The translations under genes were made by a program, and so were the position numbers. Shown in pieces: positions 34,788 to 43,626 of a stretch of 48,179 nucleotides of DNA. This DNA is from Deltaproteobacteria bacterium (GTDB lineage: Bacteria; Myxococcota_A; UBA9160; SZUA-336), in the NCBI GenBank assembly GCA_016875225.1, contig VGRW01000022.1:1-48179 (forward strand), written 5' to 3'. Each line of letters starts with the position of its first letter. Positions within the stretch are counted from its first letter, which is position 1. The notes below the pieces were generated by a model. The model made no database searches. It was not told the origin of the DNA and saw only the letters and a list, made by a program, of their open reading frames with translations.

Positions 34788-35360
34788 CTACTCGGCTGGA
34801 TTCTGGCTCTCGAACAGGACCTGATATAGCGCGAGCGCGGTGCGGACGCTGCGCGTCACGGCGTGCGACGACAGGGTCGCCCCGGCGATGCTGTGGATTC
34901 CTCGCTTCAGGTGGAGATCCGGTCCGAGCTGCCGGCTCTCGATTCCCGCGAGCCAGCGCGCGGATGGCTGGTACTCGGTCGGCTCGTGGAACGCGAGGAT
35001 GCGCAGCGAACGCACCGTGCCGTCCGGGGCGATCACGACCAGGAGCGCCTCCGGCAGCGTGCGCACGTTGCGTACGTCGATCACTGCAGCGCCGAGCAGC
35101 CGATCCGCGCGATACGCCAGATAGAGCGTCCAGATCTGCCGCTCGAGCGGAGCGGCCGCGAGCTCCTCGATCGACCGAGCCTGGTCTTCGGTCAGGACGA
35201 AGCTCTTCTCCTCGATCCGATCGGCGTCGGCGAAGGCTTCGCGAAGCGCTTCCTGCTTGCTCGCGTACACCGTCGCGCGTGCCTGCGGGACGGCCAGCGC
35301 AGAGAGCAGGGCGAACGCGGCGCAGCCGGCGAGCGCTCTAGAAAATGAGACCGAAGCCAA
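34788..35360 (-). CDS. Periplasmic FMN-binding domain protein, predicted flavinylated
   Basis: 190 residues. Signal peptide with cleavage near A-R-A-T (residue 29/30). The C-terminal half resembles the FMN_bind domain of NqrC/RnfG-type proteins: R-L-L-G-A-A-V-I-D, R-S-L-R-I-L-A-F-H-E-P and the attachment motif A-G-A-T-L-S-S, with Thr162 as likely covalent FMN site. Start TTG 35360 overlaps the porin end by 23 bases. The partner ApbE is encoded two genes on. An extracytoplasmic electron carrier is the natural reading. Confidence 0.82.
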   Translation of the reverse strand: MASVSFSRALAGCAAFALLSALAVPQARATVYASKQEALREAFADADRIEEKSFVLTEDQARSIEELAAAPLERQIWTLYLAYRADRLLGAAVIDVRNVRTLPEALLVVIAPDGTVRSLRILAFHEPTEYQPSARWLAGIESRQLGPDLHLKRGIHSIAGATLSSHAVTRSVRTALALYQVLFESQNPAE

Positions 35361-36687
35361 GGCTCACCTCGTCACGGCTGCTCTGCGCGAAGTCGTCGAC
35401 CTTGCGGTAGTCGAGCTTCACGACCACGTTCGGGATCGGCTTGAACTGCAGACCCGGGATGTAGATGCGTTGCTTGTAGGCGCGATTCGCGCTGAATCCG
35501 CTCGGCACGTCGTTCTGCGTGTCGACGTACTCGAAGCGGAAGAACGGCTCGAGCGACATCTCGGAGCCGGGGAAGAACAGCGGAACGATGTCGTAGGCGA
35601 TCTCTCCGTAGCCGCCGATCATGCGGCGCGCGACCACTGCGTTGCTGGCGCCGGACGCGGTCAGCAGGTTCGAAAGAGCTCCCGCGTCGGCGACGTGCGC
35701 CTGGGTCCAGAGAGCGCGCGCGGTGAGCGCCTGCCAGCGGTACTCGCCGTGCACCTCCCAGATCGTCGTGCGCGCGTCGGGAAGCGAGACGTCGGAGCCG
35801 GCGATCTCGATGTCCTGGTCCTGCCCGGAGTTGCCGGAGTAGAACGAGCTGCCGACCCGCATGCCCTCGAACAAGTCGAGGTCGAGGCGGCCGACCAGCG
35901 CGAGATCGTTCGCGATCGCCTCGCTTCCGCTCTGCCGGCCGCTGCGCAGCCCGCTGGACCTGAAGTCACTGGCGACCATGCCGTTCACCGCGTAGACCCG
36001 GTAGCTGAGCCGCTCGCCCAGGTTGCCGAAGATGCCGAGCCCGTTCTCGCGCCAGGTCGACGGGATGATCACGCGCTCCGGCGTGGGGCGGAACGTCGAG
36101 TAGTAGAACGGAGGCTCGTGGAACTCGTTCACGAAGCCCATCGGGATCAGGACCTCGCCGGCGCGGATGTTGAGCTCGGGCATGAGCAGGAAATCCAGCG
36201 TCGCGAACTCCACACTCACGGAGCCGTTCTCCGCCGTGGTGCCGTGTTCGAACTCGATCTCGGTGTTGAAGACGATCCAGTCGTTGAACTTGTAGCCGAG
36301 GTAGGCGACGACCCTCGTCATGTCCGCCTCGTCGTCGGCTCCCGAGTCCCGGCGCCGGTAGTAACCCTCCGCGTAGCCGCCGATCGAGAGGCCACGCGCG
36401 ATGCCGTACACCTTCGAGGCGGCGGGACCCAGACCGTACTGGCTCTCCAGTCCGCCGGCAGGCTCGGGCGCCGCGACCTGCGTGCGCAGCGTCTCGAGCT
36501 CGGTCACGACCACGCCGAGCTTCCGCTTGAGCTCGGCGATCTCGTCGTCGCGCGCGATCTCGCGGTCGCTCGACTCCTGCGCCCCGCCCGTCGAGGCCCA
36601 CGACACGCCCAGGAGCAGGATCAGTGCCGGACCATGAACCCACCGCTTCGGAAATCCCACGACGCCCTCCGCCATTCGAGACGACAC
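35338..36687 (-). CDS. Outer-membrane beta-barrel porin with N-terminal coiled coil
   Basis: 449 residues from GTG 36687, or 445 from ATG 36675. A signal peptide (hydrophobic G-P-A-L-I-L-L-L-G-V-S-W, cleavage near G-G-A-Q) is followed by a short coiled coil (D-D-E-I-A-E-L-K-R-K-L), then alternating amphipathic strands with many aromatic girdle residues and a terminal Phe, the sign of a BAM-assembled barrel. This architecture is that of phosphate-selective or carbohydrate-type porins; the cargo is unknown. It leads the operon porin, FMN-bind, membrane protein, ApbE. Confidence 0.85.
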   Translation of the reverse strand: MSSRMAEGVVGFPKRWVHGPALILLLGVSWASTGGAQESSDREIARDDEIAELKRKLGVVVTELETLRTQVAAPEPAGGLESQYGLGPAASKVYGIARGLSIGGYAEGYYRRRDSGADDEADMTRVVAYLGYKFNDWIVFNTEIEFEHGTTAENGSVSVEFATLDFLLMPELNIRAGEVLIPMGFVNEFHEPPFYYSTFRPTPERVIIPSTWRENGLGIFGNLGERLSYRVYAVNGMVASDFRSSGLRSGRQSGSEAIANDLALVGRLDLDLFEGMRVGSSFYSGNSGQDQDIEIAGSDVSLPDARTTIWEVHGEYRWQALTARALWTQAHVADAGALSNLLTASGASNAVVARRMIGGYGEIAYDIVPLFFPGSEMSLEPFFRFEYVDTQNDVPSGFSANRAYKQRIYIPGLQFKPIPNVVVKLDYRKVDDFAQSSRDEVSLGFGLIF

Positions 36688-36702
36688 TGATAATCGCTCT
36701 CA
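36688..36702. promoter_or_regulatory. Fur-box-like sequence upstream of the porin/ApbE operon
   Basis: TGATAATCGCTCTCA matches the 7-1-7 Fur core (TGATAATnATTATCA): left half 7/7, right half 4/7. It touches the porin start region, a position where a repressor would block initiation. A single moderate match in a GC-rich genome has some weight because it is AT-rich locally. Iron regulation is inference. Confidence 0.35.
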
Positions 36703-36851
36703 ACGCGAACCTAACGGGGAGGTGGTCGGCGTGTCAAGAGAGCAGCGATTTCGGCGAGGTCCATGGACCGCGGATGGAGTGGTGTATCGTGGGCGCCGTG
36801 AAGCCACGGCGCCCGGCGCGAAGTCGACGGAGCCGCGGAACAGGACACCGC

Positions 36852-38012
36852 ATGTCGCTCGAACTCACCCCACGCGCGCGCGCCGCCCGCACCTCGCCGA
36901 TCCGCAGCATGACGGCGGAGTGCGCGCGCGTCGGCGGGATCAACCTGGCGCAGGGCGTCTGCGACACCCCGGTTCCAGAGCTGGTGCGGCGCGCGGCACA
37001 GGCGGCGATCGAGGACGGCGCGAACAGCTACTCGCGCTCCGAGGGGCTGCCGGAGCTGCGGCGCGCGCTCGCGGCGAAGATGCGCCGCGACGATCGGCTC
37101 GACTACGATCCGGACTCCGAGATCGTCGTGACCAGCGGGGCGACCGGCGCGTTCTACGTGGTCTGTCAGGCGCTTCTGCAGCCCGGCGACGAGGTGATCC
37201 TCTTCGAGCCGTACTACGGCTACCACCGCAACACGCTCGAGGCGCTCGGGGTCGTCCCGCGCTACGTGACGCTGCGCGGGCCGGACTTCGCGCTTCCGCT
37301 CGGCGAGCTCGAGATCGCGCTCTCTTCGCGAACGCGCGCGATCGTCGTGAACACGCCGGGAAATCCCTCGGGCAAGGTCTGCACCCGAGCCGAGCTCGAG
37401 GCGCTCGGCGCGATCGCGCGCGAGCGGGACGTCTTCCTGCTCACCGACGAAGTCTACGAGCACTTCGTGTACGACGGCCGCGAGCACGTGAGTCCTGCCT
37501 CGCTTCCCGGCCTGCGCGAGCGCACGATCACGATGAACGCGCTCTCGAAAACGTTCGCGGTCACGGGCTGGCGGATCGGCTGGGTCGCGGCGCCGCGTCG
37601 CTTCGCCGAAGCGTTCACACACCTGCACGATCTGGTCTACGTATGCGCGCCGACGCCGTTGCAGCTCGCCTGCGCAATCGGGCTCGAGCGTCTCGGTCCG
37701 GAGTACTACGCCGCGATCTCGGTCGAGTACCAGCGCAAGCGCGATCAGCTCTGCGAGGCGCTCGCAGCGGCTCGGCTCGCGCCGCTGCGGCCGCAAGGGT
37801 CCTACTTCGCGCTGGCGGACATCTCGCGCATGCCCGGCGCGAACGGGGACGAGCGCGCGCTCGCGCTGCTGCGCGAATGCGGCGTCGCCTGCGTTCCCGG
37901 GACGGCGTTCTGGCGCGACGGAGACGCGCACCGGCTGGGTCGCTTCTGCTTCGGCAAGACCGACGCCGATCTCGCCGAAGCCTGTCGTCGGCTCAGAAAC
38001 CTGCAGGTTTGA
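36852..38012 (+). CDS. PLP-dependent aminotransferase, class I/II
   Basis: 386-residue fold-type I aminotransferase. The PLP Lys is in N-A-L-S-K-T-F with following T-G-W-R-I-G-W; N-T-P-G-N-P-S-G and D-E-V-Y-E are the expected Asn-Pro-Gly and Asp-Tyr positions. Closest in feel to kynurenine/methionine/glutamine-K type transaminases (I-gamma) rather than AspC. ATG 36852 starts at the domain. It is divergent from the porin operon (164 bases) and followed by a TetR gene. Donor/acceptor not determinable. Confidence 0.87.
   Translation: MSLELTPRARAARTSPIRSMTAECARVGGINLAQGVCDTPVPELVRRAAQAAIEDGANSYSRSEGLPELRRALAAKMRRDDRLDYDPDSEIVVTSGATGAFYVVCQALLQPGDEVILFEPYYGYHRNTLEALGVVPRYVTLRGPDFALPLGELEIALSSRTRAIVVNTPGNPSGKVCTRAELEALGAIARERDVFLLTDEVYEHFVYDGREHVSPASLPGLRERTITMNALSKTFAVTGWRIGWVAAPRRFAEAFTHLHDLVYVCAPTPLQLACAIGLERLGPEYYAAISVEYQRKRDQLCEALAAARLAPLRPQGSYFALADISRMPGANGDERALALLRECGVACVPGTAFWRDGDAHRLGRFCFGKTDADLAEACRRLRNLQV
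37997..38010. promoter_or_regulatory. 14-base palindrome upstream of the TetR gene, candidate operator
   Basis: AAACCTGCAGGTTT is a perfect palindrome, 58 bases before the TTG of the TetR gene and touching the aminotransferase stop codon. Its AT arms stand out against the local GC. A palindrome of this length is expected only a few times by chance in the window. Confidence 0.4.
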
Positions 38013-38067
38013 CGGTTTCTGCGGGCTCGACTAGAGTCCGGCCGCTCCCACCCGACCCGAGGTCTGC

Positions 38068-38727
38068 TTGGCCCCCTGCACCCGCGAAGCCGTTCTGCGC
38101 GCGCCGCGCTCGCGCCGGACACAGGAGCAGCGCAGTGCGGACACGCGCACGCGACTGCTCGACGCGACGGTCGCCTCGCTGGTCGAGGTCGGCTACGCGG
38201 CGACGACGACCACGGAGGTCTGCGCGCGCGCCGGCCTCTCGCGCGGTGCGCAGCTGCACCACTTCCCCACGCGCGCGGATCTGGTCGTCCATGCCGTGGC
38301 GCACCTGGCGAAGCGCCGCGCGGACGAGGTGCGCCGGGATCTCGAGCCCCGTGACGCCGCGCCGGATCGGCTCGAACGTGCGCTCGACGCGCTCTGGGCG
38401 AGCTTCTCGGGTCCGCTCTTCTACGCGTCGCTCGAGCTCTGGGTCGCCTCGCGCAGCGACGCGCAGCTCCGCGCGAGCCTGGTGCGCTTCGAGCGCGGCG
38501 TCGGGCGCGAGATGGCGAAGCTCTGGCGCGAGCTGGCCGGCTCCGAGGCCACGAAGGCGCCGCACTTCGAGGACCTTCTGGAGCTGAGCTTCCACATCAT
38601 GCGCGGAATGGCCCTGCAGCGGATCCTTCGCGACGACGACACCGAGCGGCGACGGCTCTTCGAGCTCTGGAAGCGCATGGTGTACGCGTGCCTCGAATCC
38701 CCCGTACAGAAGGAGAGAAGGCGATGA
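38068..38727 (+). CDS. TetR-family regulator of the downstream beta-oxidation genes
   Basis: 219 residues. Helix-turn-helix: R-T-R-L-L-D-A-T-V-A-S-L-V-E-V-G-Y ... V-C-A-R-A-G-L-S-R-G-A-Q-L-H-H-F. A basic N-terminal tail precedes it. The ligand domain is helical, length typical. The stop overlaps the SDR gene start (ATGA), so it is cotranscribed with, and likely controls, the three following enzymes in response to an acyl-CoA. TTG start 38068 is assigned; a shorter start is possible. Confidence 0.85.
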   Translation: MAPCTREAVLRAPRSRRTQEQRSADTRTRLLDATVASLVEVGYAATTTTEVCARAGLSRGAQLHHFPTRADLVVHAVAHLAKRRADEVRRDLEPRDAAPDRLERALDALWASFSGPLFYASLELWVASRSDAQLRASLVRFERGVGREMAKLWRELAGSEATKAPHFEDLLELSFHIMRGMALQRILRDDDTERRRLFELWKRMVYACLESPVQKERRR

Positions 38728-39629
38728 GCGAGATTCGTTTCGATGGACGGGTCGCCGTGATCACCGGCGCAGGAGGCGGCCTCGGAAAGACCTACGCGCT
38801 CGAGCTCGCCCGTCGCGGCGCGCACGTGGTCGTGAACGACCTCGGCGGCGCTCCCGATGGCAGCGGCAAGTCGACCTCGATGGCCGACGTGACCGTGAAC
38901 GAGATCAAGGCGGCCGGCGGGCAGGCCGTCGCGAGCTACGACTCGGTCGCGACGCCGGCGGGAGGCGAGGCGATCATCAAGAAGGCGATCGACTCGTTCG
39001 GCCGCGTCGACATCGTGATCAACAACGCGGGCATCCTGCGCGACAAGAGCTTTTTGAAGCTCGAGCCGCAGGACCTCGAGATCGTTCTCGACGTGCACCT
39101 GAAGGGCGCCTTCTACGTCTCGCAGCCGGCCTACCGCGTGATGAAGGAGCAGAACTACGGCCGCTTCCTGTTCACCGCTTCGGCCGCCGGCATCTTCGGG
39201 AACTTCGGCCAGACCAACTACGGCGCCGCGAAGATGGGGCTGGTCGGGCTGTCGAACGTGCTCGCGGTGGAAGGCGCGAAGAACGGCATCAAGTCGAACG
39301 TGATCGCGCCGATCGCGCGCACGCGGCTGACCGAGAACCTGCTCGGCCCGATCGCGAGCGCCCTCGACCCGTCGACGGTGATGCCGCTCGCCTGCTATCT
39401 GGTCTCGGAAGCCTGCGAGCTCTCGCACGAGGTCTTCTCCGTCGGCGGCGGGCGCTTCGCACGCGTCTTCGTCGGCCTCGCACCGGGCTGGTTCGCGGGC
39501 AAGGGCAAGGTCGTCTCGCTCGAGGACGTGCGCGACAACCTGGGACGGATCATGGACGAGAAGAACTACATCGTGCCCAAGAGCGTCGGCGACGAGATGC
39601 GTCTCATCGCCAAAGACCTGCTGGGATAG
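38724..39629 (+). CDS. SDR, (3R)-hydroxyacyl-CoA dehydrogenase (MFE-2 type)
   Basis: 301-residue short-chain dehydrogenase. NAD(P) loop T-G-A-G-G-G-L-G, N-N-A-G-I-L-R-D, and catalytic Tyr166/Lys170 in N-Y-G-A-A-K are present. V-N-D-L-G-G-A and the W-F-x-G-K/C-terminal tail extending beyond a plain FabG match the dehydrogenase domain of peroxisomal multifunctional enzyme 2 (17-beta-HSD4). The acidic residue after the second strand favours NAD. It follows AAGGAGAG and is the first enzyme in TetR-SDR-MaoC-thiolase. Confidence 0.9.
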   Translation: MSEIRFDGRVAVITGAGGGLGKTYALELARRGAHVVVNDLGGAPDGSGKSTSMADVTVNEIKAAGGQAVASYDSVATPAGGEAIIKKAIDSFGRVDIVINNAGILRDKSFLKLEPQDLEIVLDVHLKGAFYVSQPAYRVMKEQNYGRFLFTASAAGIFGNFGQTNYGAAKMGLVGLSNVLAVEGAKNGIKSNVIAPIARTRLTENLLGPIASALDPSTVMPLACYLVSEACELSHEVFSVGGGRFARVFVGLAPGWFAGKGKVVSLEDVRDNLGRIMDEKNYIVPKSVGDEMRLIAKDLLG

Positions 39630-39638
39630 GAGTCGAAC

Positions 39639-40496
39639 ATGCCGATCGATCTCGAGAAAGCGCGCGGAGCGAAGCTCGCCACCACGACCGGCGAGTGGGG
39701 CCAGGACCAGGTGATCCTCTACCACCTCGGAATCGGGGCCGGGACGGCCCGACCGACCGATCCGAAGGAGCTGGAATACACCTACGAGAAGAACCTGAAG
39801 GTGTTGCCGAGCTACGGGGTGATCCCGGTCTTCGGCGCGGTCGGCGGCATGGCCGGCGTGCCCGGCATCCAGATCAACTTCGCGCTCGTGCTGCACGGCG
39901 AGCAGGACATCGAGATCCACCGCCCGATCCCGGTGCGAGCGAAGATCGAGAGCGCGGGCCGGATCGCGGGAATCTACGACAAGGGCAAGGCCGCGCTGAT
40001 CGTGATCGAGGTCGAGACCCGCGAGGTCGGTGGGGACAAGCTCTTCACCAACCGCTTCTCGATCTTCGCGCGCGGCGAGGGCGGCTTCGGCGGGGACGCG
40101 GGCCCCAAGGCCGGGAACGACGCACCGTCGCGCGCGCCCGACGCGGTGGTCTCGTCGCCGACGCTTCCGCACCAGGCGCTGCTGTACCGCCTGTCCGGCG
40201 ACAAGAATCCGCTGCACGCGGATCCCGACTTCGCCAAGCTCGGTGGCTTCGACAAGCCGATCCTGCACGGACTCTGCTCCTTCGGGATCGTCTGCAAGGC
40301 GGTCGTCGACGAGCTGCTCGGCGGGGACGTGAAGCGCGTCGCGCGCTACCAGGTGCGATTCGCGGGCGTCGTCTTCCCGGGCGAGACGATCGAGACTTCG
40401 ATGTGGCGCGAGGGGAACAAGATCCTGATCGCGGCCAAGACCAAGGAACGCGGCACGCCGGTGATCAGCAACGCCGCCATCACGCTTCGAGACTGA
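39639..40496 (+). CDS. MaoC-like (R)-specific enoyl-CoA hydratase (double hot-dog)
   Basis: 285-residue protein with two hot-dog folds, as in hydratase 2 of multifunctional enzyme 2. Only the second carries the hydratase motif: S-G-D-K-N-P-L-H with Asp188 and His193, then [10 protein letters not shown]. The first half is the substrate-binding fold. It makes the (3R)-hydroxyacyl-CoA used by the upstream dehydrogenase. Begins 9 bases after it with GGAG upstream. Dehydrogenase and hydratase are thus the two halves of MFE-2, encoded separately. Confidence 0.9.
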   Translation: MPIDLEKARGAKLATTTGEWGQDQVILYHLGIGAGTARPTDPKELEYTYEKNLKVLPSYGVIPVFGAVGGMAGVPGIQINFALVLHGEQDIEIHRPIPVRAKIESAGRIAGIYDKGKAALIVIEVETREVGGDKLFTNRFSIFARGEGGFGGDAGPKAGNDAPSRAPDAVVSSPTLPHQALLYRLSGDKNPLHADPDFAKLGGFDKPILHGLCSFGIVCKAVVDELLGGDVKRVARYQVRFAGVVFPGETIETSMWREGNKILIAAKTKERGTPVISNAAITLRD

Positions 40497-40509
40497 GAGG
40501 TACACGAAA

Positions 40510-41706
40510 ATGGGTCGGAAGGTGTTCGTGGTCGGCGTCGGCATGACGAAGTTCGAGAAACCCGGTTCCAAGGCCTGGGACTACCCCGACATGGGTCGCG
40601 AGGCGGGACAGAAGGCGCTGGCCGATGCCGGCATCCCCTTCGACGCCGTCGAGCAGGCGGCCGTGGGCTACTGCTACGGCGACTCCACGGCCGGCGAGCG
40701 CGCGTTCTACGAGCTGGGGCTCTCCGGAATTCCCATCTACAACGTGAACAACAACTGCTCGACGGGATCGACGGCGCTGTTCATGGCCAAGCAGCTCGTC
40801 GAGGGCGGCCTCGCCGAGTGCACGATGGCGCTCGGCTTCGAGAAGATGGAAAAGGGTTCGCTCGGCGTGAAGTACACCGACCGCACCACGCCGATGGACA
40901 AGCACTTCAAGCTGATGGTCGAGCAGCGCGGCTTCGCCAAGGCGCCCGCCGCGCCGCAGATGTTCGGCAACGCCGGTCTGGAGCACAACGAGCGCTACGG
41001 CACCACGCCGCTGCACTTCGCGAAGATCGGCTGGAAGAACCACAAGCACTCGGTGAACAACCCGTACTCGCAGTTCCAGGACGAGTACACGCTCGAGCAG
41101 ATCCTCGCGGCTCCGCAGGTCTACGGTCCGCTCACGAAGCTGCAGTGCTGCCCGACCTCGGACGGCGGCGGCGCGGCGGTGCTGGCGAGCGAGGACTTCG
41201 TGCACAAGCACGAGCTCGAGTCGAAGGCGGTCGAGATCCTCGGCATGGCGATGGCGACCGACATGCCGAGCACCTTCGACGAGAAGAGCATGATCAAGCT
41301 GGTCGGCTTCGACCTGACCAAGAAGGCGGCCGAGAAGGTGTACGTGCAGTCGGGTCTCGGTCCCGAGAACGTCGACGTCGTGGAGCTGCACGACTGCTTC
41401 TCGTGCAACGAGCTGATCACCTACGAGGGCCTCGGTCTCTGTCCGATCGGGAAGGCCGGCGAGTTCGTCGATTCCGGCGCGAACACCTACGGCGGCAAGG
41501 TCGTCGTGAATCCGTCGGGCGGGCTGATCTCGAAGGGGCATCCGCTCGGCGCCACGGGGCTGGCGCAGTGCGCCGAGCTCAACTGGCAGCTTCGCGGCGA
41601 GGCGGAGAAGCGCCAGGTCGCGGGCGCGAAGGTGGCGCTGCAGCACAACCTGGGCCTCGGCGGCGCGGCGGTGGTCGCGATGTACCGCAAGGCGCGCTTC
41701 GTCTGA
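40510..41706 (+). CDS. SCP-x/SCP2-type thiolase (acetyl-CoA acyltransferase)
   Basis: 398-residue thiolase of the lipid-transfer (SCP2-thiolase) group, which cleaves 3-ketoacyl-CoA, often with branched or steroid side chains. Cys83 (N-N-N-C-S-T-G-S) is the acyl nucleophile; the active-site His residues are in H-D-C-F (His294) and K-G-H-P-L-G (His344). The H-D-C-F-S-C-N-E loop replaces the N-E-A-F loop of common thiolases, as in SCP-x. Placed after the hydratase by 13 bases, it completes a beta-oxidation round. No SCP2 sterol-carrier domain is fused. Confidence 0.9.
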   Translation: MGRKVFVVGVGMTKFEKPGSKAWDYPDMGREAGQKALADAGIPFDAVEQAAVGYCYGDSTAGERAFYELGLSGIPIYNVNNNCSTGSTALFMAKQLVEGGLAECTMALGFEKMEKGSLGVKYTDRTTPMDKHFKLMVEQRGFAKAPAAPQMFGNAGLEHNERYGTTPLHFAKIGWKNHKHSVNNPYSQFQDEYTLEQILAAPQVYGPLTKLQCCPTSDGGGAAVLASEDFVHKHELESKAVEILGMAMATDMPSTFDEKSMIKLVGFDLTKKAAEKVYVQSGLGPENVDVVELHDCFSCNELITYEGLGLCPIGKAGEFVDSGANTYGGKVVVNPSGGLISKGHPLGATGLAQCAELNWQLRGEAEKRQVAGAKVALQHNLGLGGAAVVAMYRKARFV

Positions 41707-41709
41707 TGC

Positions 41710-43203
41710 GTGGACGACAGGCGGTCTGACCCAGAGCTCGACGACCCGTCCGATCCCGAGATCGGTGCCGGGGCGAACCCGGCGGGAGCGGTCGCCGCCG
41801 CGGCCGGTGCGCCGACGCGTGACGAGCTGCGTCGGCGCACCGATCGCGACATCCTCCGGCTCGCCTGGCCCGCGATCGTCTCGCAGGTCCTCGCGAGCGC
41901 CGTCTCTCTGATCGACATCGGGATGCTCGGCCGGCTCGGCACCGACGCGCTGGCCGCCGTCGGCTACACCTCGCAGTTCTTCCAGCTCGCGCAGGCCGCG
42001 CTGCTCGCGCTCTCGGTCGCGTGCGTGGCGCTGATGGCCCGCGCTCTAGGCGCGGGCGAGCCCGAGCGCGCGCGCGGAGCGCTCGCGGCGTCGCTAGTGC
42101 TCGCACTAGGCTCTGCGGCCGCGATCTGCGTGGTCTCGATCGTGTTTCCGGCGTTCCTGCTCGGCGCGCTGAACGCCGATCCCGCCGTGATCGAGCGAGC
42201 CGTGCCTTACTTCAGGCTCACGCTCGGCTCGACACTTCTGCTCGCCGTGACGCTGACGATCGAGAGCGCATTCCGCTCGGCGCGAAACACGACCATGCCG
42301 CTCTTGATCGCGGGCGTGGTCACGGTCGTGAAGCTCGGACTGAACTGGCTCTTGATCTTCGGAACGTTCGGATTTCCTCGGCTCGATCTGGTCGGCGCCG
42401 GGATCGCCACGCTTCTCTCGCAGCTCGTCGGCGTCCTGCTCTTCATCGCAGCGGCCAGCAGGCGCGATCGGCCCGAATCGGAGGCGGTCCGGCTGCGCCG
42501 CGCGGACTTCGCGAAGGTGCGCGAGGGGCTGCCCGAGACCGTACGCGTCTCCTGGCCCGCGCTCGGCGAGCGCGTGCTGCTGAACGGCGCGCTGCTGATC
42601 TACTTCTGGGTGCTCTCGGACTACGGACCGGTCGCGATCGCGGCCTACACCGTGGGAGTCCGCCTGCTCTCGTTCTCGTGGATCCCCGGTGTGGGCATCT
42701 CCATCGCGGCCTCGACGCTGGTCGGCCAGGCGCTCGGCGCAGGAGACGTGCGGCTCGCCGCCCGCGCGGGCTGGCGCAGCGCGCGCCTCTCGCTGCTCGT
42801 GTCGCTGGTGCTCTTCGTCGTGTTCGCGCTGCTGCGCAAGACGCTCGCCGAAGGGTTCACCGACGATGCCGAGGTGATCGCGGCGCTGGAGCCGTTCATG
42901 CTCCTGCTCGGAATCGCGCAGCCCTTCCTCGGCGTGCACTTCACGCTCGCCGGTGCGCTTCGCGGCGCGGGCGACACCGTGACACCGCTCTGGTCCGCGA
43001 CGCTCGGCAACTGGGTCTTCCGAGTACCGCTGGCGATGCTCGTCGCGAAGGTCTTTCACGCGGACGTCGTCTGGGTCTGGGGGACGCTGGTCTTCGATCA
43101 CGTGACGCGCGCGATCTGGCTCGCCTGGGCGTTCCGCCGCGAGCGCTGGGCGCTGAACCTGGGCGCGGGGCTGGGCAAAGCGCGCCGACCAGGCGCACAC
43201 TGA
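41710..43203 (+). CDS. MATE-family exporter, second copy
   Basis: 497 residues, about twelve helices; an Asp/Ala-rich cytoplasmic tail of 40 residues precedes the first helix. The G-A-L-R-G-A-G-D-T-V-T-P-L repeat signature is in the second half; the first half has A-F-R-S-A-R-N-T-T-M-P-L instead. L-A-W-P-A-I-V-S-Q and I-D-I-G-M-L-G-R-L-G are in the first helices. Start GTG 41710, 3 bases after the thiolase stop, so it may be in the same transcript, perhaps exporting a metabolite; this is inference. Related to the MATE gene at 15690. Confidence 0.88.
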   Translation: MDDRRSDPELDDPSDPEIGAGANPAGAVAAAAGAPTRDELRRRTDRDILRLAWPAIVSQVLASAVSLIDIGMLGRLGTDALAAVGYTSQFFQLAQAALLALSVACVALMARALGAGEPERARGALAASLVLALGSAAAICVVSIVFPAFLLGALNADPAVIERAVPYFRLTLGSTLLLAVTLTIESAFRSARNTTMPLLIAGVVTVVKLGLNWLLIFGTFGFPRLDLVGAGIATLLSQLVGVLLFIAAASRRDRPESEAVRLRRADFAKVREGLPETVRVSWPALGERVLLNGALLIYFWVLSDYGPVAIAAYTVGVRLLSFSWIPGVGISIAASTLVGQALGAGDVRLAARAGWRSARLSLLVSLVLFVVFALLRKTLAEGFTDDAEVIAALEPFMLLLGIAQPFLGVHFTLAGALRGAGDTVTPLWSATLGNWVFRVPLAMLVAKVFHADVVWVWGTLVFDHVTRAIWLAWAFRRERWALNLGAGLGKARRPGAH

Positions 43204-43218
43204 GACAGGAGGCGTACG

Positions 43219-43626
43219 ATGCCAGAGCACGACTGGAAGAAGATCCTCTCGCCCGAGGCGTTCGCGGTGCTCTTCGAAGAGGCGACCGAGCGGCCCGGCT
43301 CGAGCCCGCTCCTCGCCGAGAAGCGCCGCGGCCAGTTCGTCTGCGGGGCCTGCTTTCTGCCGCTCTTCTCCTCGGAGTCGAAGTACGAGAGCGGTACCGG
43401 CTGGCCGAGCTTCTTCGAGCCCGTCGCCGGAAACGTCGCGACCAAGCGCGACTGGAAGCTGGTCCTGCCGCGCACCGAGTACCACTGCGCGCGCTGCGGC
43501 GGACACCAGGGGCACGTCTTCAACGATGGCCCGCAGCCGACCGGCCGCCGCTACTGCAACAACGGGGCCGCGCTGTGCTTCGTTGCCGAGGGCGAGCCCC
43601 TGCCCGAGGAGCGAAAGCCCGGATGA
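43219..43626 (+). CDS. msrB: Peptide-methionine (R)-S-oxide reductase
   Basis: 135-residue repair enzyme that reduces Met-(R)-sulfoxide, cytoplasmic as no signal is seen. Two C-x-x-C pairs (C-G-A-C and C-A-R-C) bind structural zinc. Catalytic Cys113 is in G-R-R-Y-C-N-N-G; the family normally reads R-Y-C-x-N-S, so N-G for N-S is a small variation. S-G-T-G-W-P-S-F-F is intact. ATG 43219 follows ACAGGAGG. Stop overlaps the next gene (ATGA). Confidence 0.94.
   Translation: MPEHDWKKILSPEAFAVLFEEATERPGSSPLLAEKRRGQFVCGACFLPLFSSESKYESGTGWPSFFEPVAGNVATKRDWKLVLPRTEYHCARCGGHQGHVFNDGPQPTGRRYCNNGAALCFVAEGEPLPEERKPG

Noticed and set aside
35257-36690. Plus-strand frame across the porin and FMN-bind genes
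   Set aside because: Antisense; the minus-strand proteins have signal peptides and barrel/FMN-bind patterns.
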